Shown here one piece after another: positions 10,534 through 17,988 of a DNA stretch of 64,000 nucleotides. The translations under genes and the position numbers were made by a program. Origin of the DNA: JAUWKC01 sp035529895 (GTDB lineage Bacteria; Planctomycetota; Phycisphaerae; Sedimentisphaerales; Anaerobacaceae); contig DATKVV010000070.1 of the NCBI GenBank assembly GCA_035529895.1, forward strand, positions 62,001 through 126,000, in the 5' to 3' direction. Position 1 is the first letter of the stretch, and every line of letters begins with the position of its first letter. The notes beneath the pieces are model-generated. The model was given only the letters and a program-made list of their open reading frames with translations, was not told the origin of the DNA and made no database searches.

Positions 10534-12336
10534 TTATTCCGACTCTCCTGAATCCAGAATGCTCATAAAGGCCTCCTGCGGTATCTGTACCGAGCCGACG
10601 CTCTTCATACGCTTCTTGCCTTCCTTTTGCCTTTTGAGCACCTTCATCTTTCGAGTGACATCGCCGCCGTAAAGCTTGGCGGTTACATCCTTGCGAAAAG
10701 CCTTGATGGTTTCTCTGGCGATAATCTTGCCTCCGATGGCCGCCTGGAGCGGAATCTCGAACTGATGTCGCGGGATTGACTTGCGAAGCCGGGCTATCAG
10801 CCTTCGGCCGCGAGCCTCCGCTGTGCCTCGATGAACAATCAGAGAAAGAGCGTCAACCGCGACCTTGTTGACAAGAATATCCATCTTGACAAGGTCGCTC
10901 TCTTCGAAACCCGTAAACTCGTAGTCCATCGTCGCATAGCCGTGACTTACCCCCTTAAGGACGTTGTAGAAATCATAGACTATCTCGGCAAGCGGCGCCT
11001 TGTATTCAAGCATCACGCGCGTCCCGCTTATATATTCGGTCTTGAGCAGCCTGCATCGTCGCGCCTCCGCCAGCTTCATAATCTCCCCTATCGCGTCGCT
11101 CGTCGTGATTATCTCCAGCCGCACAAACGGTTCCCGCAGCTCGGCCACCTTCGTAATATCAGGCAGCTCGCTCGGAGAATCAATCCTGATTACCTTCCCG
11201 CCTTTGGTCAAAACCTCGTAGCTCACCGTCGGGGCCGTCTGCACGACGTCTATGTCGTGTTCTCGCTCCAGCCGCTCCTGAATAATCTCCATATGCAGCA
11301 GCCCGAGAAACCCGCACCGAAAGCCGAATCCCAGAGCGGGTGAATTGTGAGCGGCAAAAGAAAAACTTGCGTCATTGAGCGCCAGCTTTTCGAACGCCGC
11401 CCGAAGTTTGGGATAGTCGGTATTATTGCCGGGATAGAAATCCGAAAACACCATCTGGATTGGCCGCTTATAACCGGTCAGCACCTTGACGGCAGGCTCG
11501 GCGTCGTCGGTAATCGTATCCCCAATCGTGACATCCGCCAGCTCGCGAATATTCGCAATAACGTAACCGACCTCCCCCGCGCCCAGCTCATTCACAGGCG
11601 TCATCTTGGGCGTGAACTTGCCCAGCTCCGTTATCGTATGGGTCCTGCCGGCCCCCATAAAGCGAATCTTCTGCCTGACTCTCAGGCCGCCCGCGAATAC
11701 CCGCACATAGCATATTACGCCCCGATAGTCGTCACAGTGGCTGTCGAAAATAAGCGCCGCGGCCCGCTCGCCGCCCCGGTCCGCAGGCGCCGGAAGAAGC
11801 GTAACGACCGCCTCCAGCAGCTCAGCAACCCCCGCCCCTGTCTTGGCGCTGATGTGAAAGCACTCATTCTTCCTGATGCCTATTGTTCGCTCAATTTCCT
11901 CTGCGACCGTCTCCGGCCGGGCCGCAGGCAGGTCTATCTTGTTCACCACGCCGATAAGCTCCACGTTGCTTTCAACCGCCAGATGAGCGTTGGCCACCGT
12001 CTGCGCCTCCACTCCCTGCGTCGCGTCAACCACCAGAAGGGCCCCCTCGCACGCCGCAAGAGCGCGTGAAACCTCGTAATGAAAATCCACGTGCCCCGGC
12101 GTATCGATGAGGTTCAGCATATATTTTCTGCCCTCGTGCTCGTAGTTGAGCGTAACGGCCGAGGCCTTTATCGTGATGCCGCGCTCCCGCTCAAGCTCCA
12201 TATCGTCCAGCACCTGCTCTTTCTTGTCGCGTTCACTCATCGCCCCGGTAAGCTCTAATATCCGGTCGGCCAGCGTGCTCTTGCCGTGGTCGATATGCGC
12301 TATTATCGAAAAATTTCTTATCTGTTCCGTACTCAT
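10534..12336 (-). CDS. lepA: Elongation factor 4 (LepA), ribosomal back-translocase GTPase
   Basis: This 600-residue protein has the full LepA length. It shows the G1 motif AHIDHGKST, the G3 motif DTPGHVDF and the NKIDLP motif, followed by the EF-G-like domains and the LepA-specific C-terminal domain (GGDVTRKMK, LKRQKEGKKRMK). LepA is a translational GTPase acting on stalled or mis-translocated ribosomes in the cytoplasm. The start ATG gives the normal N-terminus (MSTEQIRNFSI). A good sigma-70-like promoter sits just upstream (12366-12394). No anomaly is seen. Confidence 0.98.
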   Translation of the reverse strand: MSTEQIRNFSIIAHIDHGKSTLADRILELTGAMSERDKKEQVLDDMELERERGITIKASAVTLNYEHEGRKYMLNLIDTPGHVDFHYEVSRALAACEGALLVVDATQGVEAQTVANAHLAVESNVELIGVVNKIDLPAARPETVAEEIERTIGIRKNECFHISAKTGAGVAELLEAVVTLLPAPADRGGERAAALIFDSHCDDYRGVICYVRVFAGGLRVRQKIRFMGAGRTHTITELGKFTPKMTPVNELGAGEVGYVIANIRELADVTIGDTITDDAEPAVKVLTGYKRPIQMVFSDFYPGNNTDYPKLRAAFEKLALNDASFSFAAHNSPALGFGFRCGFLGLLHMEIIQERLEREHDIDVVQTAPTVSYEVLTKGGKVIRIDSPSELPDITKVAELREPFVRLEIITTSDAIGEIMKLAEARRCRLLKTEYISGTRVMLEYKAPLAEIVYDFYNVLKGVSHGYATMDYEFTGFEESDLVKMDILVNKVAVDALSLIVHRGTAEARGRRLIARLRKSIPRHQFEIPLQAAIGGKIIARETIKAFRKDVTAKLYGGDVTRKMKVLKRQKEGKKRMKSVGSVQIPQEAFMSILDSGESE

Positions 12337-12365
12337 CGATAGTCCCTGAAAATGCCAAACTTAGT

Positions 12366-12394
12366 ATTATAGCATCCTCTCCGCCCAAACACAA
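12366..12394 (-). promoter_or_regulatory. Sigma-70-like promoter of lepA
   Basis: On the minus strand the -35 TTGTGT and the perfect -10 TATAAT are separated by 17 bp and sit about 30 bp upstream of the lepA start codon. The call rests on the consensus match only. Confidence 0.6.
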
Positions 12395-12518
12395 CTTCCC
12401 CCAAACCACGGTCTGCCTCAATACGCGGCATATTTAGCCGCCGGTTTTACCGGCGGTTCCAACACCCCAAGCGCCAGCGCTCTCGTCAAGCCCCCCAACC
12501 CCATATTTTACTTTTTCG

Positions 12519-12893
12519 TTGCTCGACAGCCTTATAAAAATACAATATCCTCGCCTCGGCGAATCTCCGAAACCTCAAAAAAACCCCGTAACTTTGACAA
12601 CCATACGAAAACAAATTGTCAATCACGCAATTGCCGCCAAGGCAGAGCACTTGGGCCAAAGTATATTAGCGGTCGCCGTATGCAAAAATCACGTCAATCT
12701 GGTTATCGGTTATAATGGAACACCTATGGAATATAGCGTCAGGCACTACAACAATGCGGCGATGGTGGCCCTGCGAAAACACGGCCTTCATAGCCGTGTC
12801 TGGTCAAGCGGATTCGACAAGCGATTCTGTTTCGACTCCGAATCCCTTCAAAAACGAATTGACTACGTCAACGACCACAATAAGCCCTTTTAA
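12519..12893 (+). CDS. IS200/RAYT-like transposase-family protein, short and with altered HUH motif
   Basis: This 124-residue product resembles the C-terminal two thirds of REP-associated tyrosine transposases (IS200-like). It has the region CKNHVNLVI where family members have H-x-H-hydrophobic, then RVWSSGFDKRF and a terminal KRIDYVNDHNKPF matching the usual YI..NP helix. The second metal-binding His of the HUH motif is Asn here, and the N-terminal strand region is missing. The start is weak: TTG at 12519, with no ATG upstream that restores family length. It sits at the edge of a field of hairpin repeats, the kind of element RAYTs act on. It may be a decayed copy or a non-catalytic family member. 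Confidence 0.6.
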   Translation: MLDSLIKIQYPRLGESPKPQKNPVTLTTIRKQIVNHAIAAKAEHLGQSILAVAVCKNHVNLVIGYNGTPMEYSVRHYNNAAMVALRKHGLHSRVWSSGFDKRFCFDSESLQKRIDYVNDHNKPF

Positions 12894-12951
12894 TGCTCAA
12901 GCATAACTCCATGTTCAGCCATGCAATTTATTGCGTGGTTTTTTCCTTAAC

Positions 12952-13010
12952 ACTTGCCCGCCGCTTGCCCGCCGTCCGTTTGGCGGGTCTTTTTGGCGGG
13001 TTTACCCACG
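12952..13010. repeat. GC-rich palindromic intergenic repeat (GCCCGCC family), copy 1
   Basis: A block of nested inverted repeats built from cttgcccgccgcttgcccg and tttggcggg. Related blocks recur at 15495-15560 and 15735-15850, so this belongs to a dispersed family in this genome. Confidence 0.55.
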
Positions 13011-13024
13011 CAATTCACTACCTG

Positions 13025-13138
13025 AAGGGTGGCAGCCTCAAGCCAACAACGCAAAAGGGTGGCAGCCTCAAGCGAACAACGCAAAAGGGTGGCAGCCCCA
13101 AGCCAACAACGGAAAAGGGTGGCAGCCTCAAGCGAAGC
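13025..13138. repeat. Tandem repeat, 30-bp period, about 3.8 copies
   Basis: The unit beginning aagggtggcagcctcaagc recurs at 13025, 13055, 13085 and 13115 with 1-3 differences per copy. Units are directly adjacent with no spacers. The same ggtggcagcctcaa string recurs at about 13225 inside the following composite repeat. The frame through it is open but reads as a simple 10-residue repeat with no protein support. Confidence 0.85.
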
Positions 13139-13140
13139 TT

Positions 13141-13345
13141 GGGGATGGTCAATACGGGGGACTGTCATTCCTGCGAAAGCAGGAATCCAAAGAAAGTGTC
13201 ATTGCGAAGGAGCCGAAGGCGAGGGTGGCAGCCTCAAAGCCGAAGGCTTTGGGGATGGTCAATACGGAGGGTTGTCATTCCCGCGAAAGCAGGAATCCAA
13301 AGAAACTGTCATTGCGAGGCCTGAAAGGCCGTGGCAATCTCAACC
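13141..13345. repeat. Composite 110-bp tandem repeat carrying hairpin (REP-like) elements, 2 copies
   Basis: The string ggggatggtcaatacgg starts at 13141 and again at 13251, 110 bp apart. Each copy continues into a hairpin of the widespread gtcattcc(t/c)gcgaaagc type. At 13167-13186 the arms attcctgc and gcaggaat flank a GAAA loop; at 13277-13296 there is the same structure with one mismatch. Each then enters a second element beginning gtcattgcga. In copy 2 that element folds as attgc...gcaat (13311-13338) around ggcct/aggcc. The hairpins fit the substrate type of RAYT proteins, and one such gene lies 250 bp upstream. Confidence 0.8.
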
Positions 13346-13831
13346 GCCCCGCCGTCTTTCCGAGCAACGCCGGGCAGTCTATTGAAAAAACCGCGACCCA
13401 AAGCGTCGCTTCCTTATCGTAGGATGGGCTTTAGCCCATGCGGTCTTCTACCCGCTACCCCTTCCACGCTGCTAACGGAGCCCGCAGGCCCCATTCCCAA
13501 CTTTTGCACTTTGCACTTTAGTTTTACACTTTACACTTTAGTTTTACACTTTCCGTTTTAACTTTTCACTTCCCTTCCCCCTCCCTTCGGCGTCCAATCC
13601 CCCATCTTTACCCCCCCCAATTTATTGCGCGCATTATTTACTTTTTCTTCGCCTTTTCCCTTCTTTTATGCTATTTTCTGTGCCTAAAGGCGTGACGCAT
13701 CCGGGAGCGGAATCAACACGAGATACAATTCACGAAATACGAGATACGAATTAAAAGGCGCGATGCGGACATCTTGAGGCGAAATACGAGACCTGTCCTC
13801 CGTAGCTTCACCGAAGGCGGGAGCTGTTAAA
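13346..13831. repeat. Repeat-rich non-coding stretch upstream of the membrane-protein gene
   Basis: No gene is seen. The stretch holds a 16-bp near-perfect hairpin (atgggct/agcccat, 13424-13439). An AT-rich direct repeat of 20-bp period (cactttagttttacacttta) lies around 13514-13552. A run of variants of acgagatacgaa lies around 13717-13795. The last ~25 bp carry GGGAG, the ribosome binding site of the next gene. Confidence 0.6.
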
Positions 13832-15457
13832 ATGGGAGAACTGAGGTTGCAGGAGCCAAGAGGTACATATAAGGCGCAACGGCTGCTGGCTAGTCAAGAG
13901 GCCGAAGAATTTGCTGAAGCTTCAAGAACCAAGAAGTGTCCAGAGCTATATCTCTTATATGTGTATGCGGCGAACGCACTCAAATATGCGAAGTCAATTT
14001 GCCTGATGAGTCGAAGGAAAGAACGTGGTTCAGCGCAAGATTTTGTTCTTGATGAGGTTCGGCTGGCGGAGTACGTTGATAAACTTAAAGATTATCCAAG
14101 TCTTACAGATTACCTTCAAGAATGGCCCAAAAATCCAGGTATTGTAATCGCCTGGTTTGCTGGAAGATCAGCACTTGAAGTAATAATTAAATTTACACAG
14201 GCAATAAGATCGGACGTAGTATTTGGCAGAGGAGAAGCGGCTTGTCACGGTGCAACCTCATATGATATTTTACAAGTGTCTCCAAAGTGTGACCTCCGAT
14301 TTGCAGAATGGCAAGAACGTGCCATAAATGAATTATGTGAGAAGACAATTCCCAAGCCTGATGTGTGGCCGTCACCGGCCGATATTCATAAGGAATGCCA
14401 GCAGGTACTCTTAAAATTAGAAGACGAGTATAACAAAGCGGAAAAAGAAGCTGAAAACAAGGCAGCAGAAACAGAGCAGGGAGCTGACAAAAAAATCTAC
14501 AAAGGTGAAGAAGCCTGGGAAAAGTTTGAAGAGAAGCTCTCTGAATTTGGAAGTCTCGAAATTCCTTTTTATCCGTTCAAGGCTGGGAAAATTAAGTACT
14601 GGAATTTGACTGGAAAATCAGATATTTGCAAGTATGGGGCATACCGTTTTTCAAAAGAAGATTCAGCTATTATTAAAAATACCGTTGGTTCCACCTTTAA
14701 TGTTTCGACATTACGTGCTTATCTATCAGCGGAATGCAATGTTCAGAATCCTGATAACTACTCTTGGAAAGATATTCTTGCCGCACTGGAACACAAATTG
14801 AAGGCTAAAACAGTATCAGAAACACAGCAGGACACAAAAAGGGAACAGGAAGGAATGATTGAAGCCGAGCCGCCTGTGTTTCTTCAGAATGCCCTATGGA
14901 TATTGAAGCATGGTAAAAAGTACTGGTGGCTTCTGATTCCGGCAGCATTGGTACTGCTCTCTTGGCGTATCCTGCCAACATTAAATCTGTTTGGTAAAAA
15001 AAATCCAGATATGTCTTTGGAAGCTAAAAAAAGTCCTGATTCAAATGTGTACATGGAGGAAAAAGTCAGGAAACTTGAAGAACACGTCCAAAAGGCAATC
15101 GAGATGTCTGCAGCCCCTACATTGTCTCTCGTGCCGGGAGTGCTCACCAAGAATAATTCGGAGCACACAAGAATTCTTTGGTTTAAACCCTCAAAAAATG
15201 AACCTTTAGGACGTATCACTTTTGAAGTAATAGTGATGGCTGGATCCGGCGCAAAGATAATTGAGTTCCGTTGTGACCCTGATGTTCCGTGTATATCAGA
15301 AAGAAGAAAAATATCCCAAGATGGTAGACAAGCTCAGCTATCTTACTCACTTGTAGGTTTTTATTATCCGAGAGTGGAGTTAAAGACATCAGACACATGC
15401 AGACTTCAAGTGTCCGGCAGTCACATTCCCGAACTGCTTTTCATAGATATTGAGTAG
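13832..15457 (+). CDS. Unrecognised single-pass membrane protein
   Basis: This 541-residue protein matches no family I recognise. It has no signal peptide. An alpha-helical N-terminal region (1-190) is followed by a charged coiled coil around 193-220, a further soluble segment with aromatic-rich stretches, one clear transmembrane helix at about 364-381 (WWLLIPAALVLLSW), a short coiled coil near 407-427 and a beta-rich C-terminal domain. The topology implies a large cytoplasmic part and a ~160-residue outer part, or the reverse. Codon use is visibly richer in A/T-ending codons than in neighbouring core genes, and the gene is flanked on both sides by repeat fields, which suggests acquisition by transfer. 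Start ATG is supported by GGGAG about 8 bp upstream. Confidence 0.75.
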   Translation: MGELRLQEPRGTYKAQRLLASQEAEEFAEASRTKKCPELYLLYVYAANALKYAKSICLMSRRKERGSAQDFVLDEVRLAEYVDKLKDYPSLTDYLQEWPKNPGIVIAWFAGRSALEVIIKFTQAIRSDVVFGRGEAACHGATSYDILQVSPKCDLRFAEWQERAINELCEKTIPKPDVWPSPADIHKECQQVLLKLEDEYNKAEKEAENKAAETEQGADKKIYKGEEAWEKFEEKLSEFGSLEIPFYPFKAGKIKYWNLTGKSDICKYGAYRFSKEDSAIIKNTVGSTFNVSTLRAYLSAECNVQNPDNYSWKDILAALEHKLKAKTVSETQQDTKREQEGMIEAEPPVFLQNALWILKHGKKYWWLLIPAALVLLSWRILPTLNLFGKKNPDMSLEAKKSPDSNVYMEEKVRKLEEHVQKAIEMSAAPTLSLVPGVLTKNNSEHTRILWFKPSKNEPLGRITFEVIVMAGSGAKIIEFRCDPDVPCISERRKISQDGRQAQLSYSLVGFYYPRVELKTSDTCRLQVSGSHIPELLFIDIE

Positions 15458-15494
15458 TCGATAGTGCGGGTTTTTACCCCATCGTCGAAGACCC

Positions 15495-15560
15495 GCCCTT
15501 TACCCGCCGTTCGCTTGCCGGGCTTGTCCGCCACGCCCTTTGGCGGGACCCCACACCCTG
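15495..15560. repeat. GC-rich palindromic intergenic repeat, copy 2
   Basis: Inverted-repeat block (tttacccgccgttcgcttgc, then ccctttggcggg), closely related to the blocks at 12952 and 15735. Confidence 0.5.
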
Positions 15561-15584
15561 ACCATCTGATATCCCGGCCCCTCT

Positions 15585-15645
15585 CTGCTTTGCGTCCTCG
15601 GTCTTGCGTCCGTCGTCTTGCGTCCTTTGTCCTGCGAGTTTTTCC
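15585..15645. repeat. Short tandem repeat of cttgcgtcc-type units
   Basis: Four or so imperfect copies of a ~15-bp unit (tgcgtcctcggtct, tgcgtccgtcgtct, tgcgtcctttgtcct) in an otherwise non-coding stretch. Confidence 0.5.
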
Positions 15646-15734
15646 TTTACTTCCGCCCCCAAATCGAGTATAATACCCCCCTGTTGCTCGCCGTAGGCGG
15701 GCCGAGGGCTTGCCCCTTCCCTTGCGGGGCGTCA

Positions 15735-15996
15735 GACTTGTCCGCCGGAGGCGGATATAGCGGACTTGCCCGCCGCTTGCCTGCCGTTCGTTTGGCGGGT
15801 TTACCCGCCTCGCTGCTTGTCCGCCGAAGGCGGATTTGGTGGGGAGGCGGGGACATTTCAGATTGCGTGGTGCCATGTCTTAAGGCAAGCCAGCCGGGTT
15901 TTGAACATTTTCATTTTGGTAATTCGGATTTGCCTGCCCTCCGTAGCCCGCAGGGCAAAGGTTGGGTTTTGGGCTCTTGCCCGCCGCAGGCGGGTC
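15735..15996. repeat. GC-rich palindromic intergenic repeats, copies 3 and 4
   Basis: Repeated inverted units: tccgccggaggcgga (15739-15753), cttgcccgccgcttgcctgc with tttggcgggtttacccgcc, tccgccgaaggcgga (about 15820-15834), and gcccgccgcaggcggg near 15978. Together with copies 1 and 2 they define a dispersed palindromic family in this island. Confidence 0.55.
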
Positions 15997-16059
15997 GATA
16001 TTAGAATTTAGGATTTCAGCCTTGCACCTAACTCCTTACCCAATATGATGATACAGTCA

Positions 16060-16440
16060 AAAACCAATGATTATTGGGCCTTTTGTCCTCTACTTCTGTC
16101 GAGAGTCCTCTACAAATTCCCACCTTTTTATGCAAAACAAACCCAATTTCCGAAAAGCTGATATGAACCTAACCCTCTATGGCAACAAGGATTATGAAAA
16201 CGAAACCGCCAAAAACGTGCCGGGAAAACAAACCCAAAACAAACCCAATTTGCTTCCACCGAATATGGACGCAACCTCAGTTCCTACAAAGGATTATGAA
16301 AATGAAACCGCCTTCAGCCTGCGGGCAAAACAAACCCAATTTATCGCGGCGTAGCCTGCTTGCCACGGCGAAGTCCCATACGAAGCCGGGCTGGCGAAGC
16401 CGGACCAAACCCAATTTATCGCGCCGAAGTCGAAGCGAAG
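16060..16440. repeat. Degenerate tandem element with aaacaaacccaattt cores
   Basis: The 15-mer aaacaaacccaattt occurs at 16135, 16237 and 16328, with a shortened copy (ccaaacccaattt) near 16404. Between cores there is a second repeated segment, aaggattatgaaaacgaaac near 16187 and aaggattatgaaaatgaaac near 16289. Frames through it read as repetitive NKPN / KDYENETA peptides. From memory, similar low-complexity peptides occur as spurious ORFs in planctomycete genomes, so this is best treated as a dispersed intergenic repeat, not a gene. The rest of 15997-16719 shows no supported gene. Confidence 0.6.
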
Positions 16441-16719
16441 CGCAGATCCCTGCGGGTGAGCTTCTCGAAATCCTCAAGCCGGGGACCAATCAAACAGAAA
16501 AAATGCGACCCAGGGCTCAAAACAAACCGCAGATGCCGCCAACAGCCTTCCTCGCATCTCTTGGAAAACCCGGCTGGTTTGGCAGAGATCCTGTTTTTCT
16601 GCGATATAGGGATGACGGAAGTCCCTCTGGGGCAGGAAGGTCTCCTTGACCCCGGATTTTCGCCGCAAAAGCCAGTTTTTGATAAGTCAATCTTATACTG
16701 CGCAGCCCAAATCCGCCCC

Positions 16720-17874
16720 CTAAACGCCTGCGAAATCGCACAGAACCGAATCGGCAATTCCAAGCGCCTGGCGCGTGAGGAATACCCGCCCATTCTCCTT
16801 CTTCATCAGCCCCCGCTCCTGATATGTCTGAATGGGCCCGGCAAACAGTTCCATCACGTCGAAACCCGTCCGGCTCTTGAATTCCGCCAAATCAATCCCG
16901 CACCGCCGGCGCAGATTCAGCACCGCCGTCTCACACGCCCGCTCAAGCCCGCCCAGCGTTTCACTGGCCCGGACCGCGCTTGCGCCGCCTGTGACCGCCT
17001 CCACATACCTGTCGATATCAGCGAAATTCGTACTCCTTGTGCCCCGCAAGTACGAAGTTGCTCCCGGCCCAATACCGATATAACCGCCGTTTGCCCAGTA
17101 GTTAAGATTATGCCTGCACTCAAAACCGCGCCTCGCGAAATTCGATATTTCGTACTGCTCAATGCCGGCCCCTGCCAATTCGTCAATTGTCAGCTCGTAC
17201 ATAGCCCGGTCGGTATCCTCATCGACCGGCGTTATCACGCCCGCCGCCGCATCCCTGCTCAGAGGCGTTCCCTCTTCGTAACTGAGGCTATAGGCGCTTA
17301 TATGCTCCACTCCCAGTTCGATTGCCCCCTCGAGATTATGCTTCCACGAGTCTATGTCGGAGCCTGGAATAGCGAAAATCAAGTCCAGACTGATATTGTC
17401 AAAACCCGCCGCCCTGCCTTGCCGGACGGCTTCACCTATGCACCCGACAGTATGCCCTCTGCCCAGAAAATCCAGCTCCCGCTGAATAAGAGACTGTGCC
17501 CCGATCGAAAGCCGATTGACCCCTGCTCTTTGCAGCTCACGCAGCAGTGCCTCATCCACCTGGCCGGGATTGACCTCGACGGTAAACTCCTCTGCCGCCG
17601 GGTTCTGCCGCGCCGCCTCCCCGACCAGCCGAAGCAGATGTTCGCGAGCAAGGGAGCTTGGGCTGCCGCCGCCGATGTAAACGGTCTTTACGCCGTGCAC
17701 CCCCTCATACCGCTCCATCTCGGCAATCATCGCGCATACAACCGCGCCCGCGTCGTATTCGATAATAGGCTCGGAGTAGAAGCCGCAATAGCGGCACTTG
17801 GTCCGACAAAATGGAACATGCACATACAAGCCAAGGCCGTCCATGCCACATTTTGAACTACAATTGCCGAACAT
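16720..17874 (-). CDS. hemW: Radical SAM heme chaperone HemW
   Basis: A HemN/HemW-family radical SAM protein of about 385 residues. It has the cluster motif CRTKCRYC preceded by GLYVHVPF, the GGGSPS SAM-binding glycine motif, SIGAQS and the C-terminal HemW domain. Family members like this lack HemN-specific features and act as heme chaperones, inserting heme into membrane respiratory proteins; older annotations call them oxygen-independent coproporphyrinogen oxidase. The ATG at 17872-17874 has an AGG upstream. An ATG 30 bp further in (17842-17844) gives a more typical N-terminus. It stands alone, about 115 bp downstream of the sigma-54 regulator gene. Confidence 0.92.
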   Translation of the reverse strand: MFGNCSSKCGMDGLGLYVHVPFCRTKCRYCGFYSEPIIEYDAGAVVCAMIAEMERYEGVHGVKTVYIGGGSPSSLAREHLLRLVGEAARQNPAAEEFTVEVNPGQVDEALLRELQRAGVNRLSIGAQSLIQRELDFLGRGHTVGCIGEAVRQGRAAGFDNISLDLIFAIPGSDIDSWKHNLEGAIELGVEHISAYSLSYEEGTPLSRDAAAGVITPVDEDTDRAMYELTIDELAGAGIEQYEISNFARRGFECRHNLNYWANGGYIGIGPGATSYLRGTRSTNFADIDRYVEAVTGGASAVRASETLGGLERACETAVLNLRRRCGIDLAEFKSRTGFDVMELFAGPIQTYQERGLMKKENGRVFLTRQALGIADSVLCDFAGV

Positions 17875-17988
17875 TTTGCCTGACCTGTGCAATCGACGGG
17901 ATTCTTACGACCATATGATAGAGTTTACCGGAAAGTCGCCGTATGTAAACGGTCGTGGCCCGAAGAACCGAACTCGAAGCCGGCAGAA

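Noticed and set aside
13025..13138. 30-bp regularly repeated units resembling a CRISPR array
   Set aside because: Units are directly adjacent with no spacers, vary among themselves and have no cas genes nearby.
12893..13422. Overlapping open frames through the tandem repeats
   Set aside because: They translate to simple repeats (KGGSLKPTTQ-like) without ribosome binding sites or family features; repeat period divisible by 3 keeps frames open by chance.
16360..17856. 498-codon plus-strand open frame
   Set aside because: It is antisense to hemW, Pro/Arg rich, and shows no domain; a GC-bias shadow.
16720..17874. Oxygen-independent coproporphyrinogen III oxidase (HemN)
   Set aside because: Length and N-terminus fit HemW; HemN is longer and has a distinct N-terminal extension.
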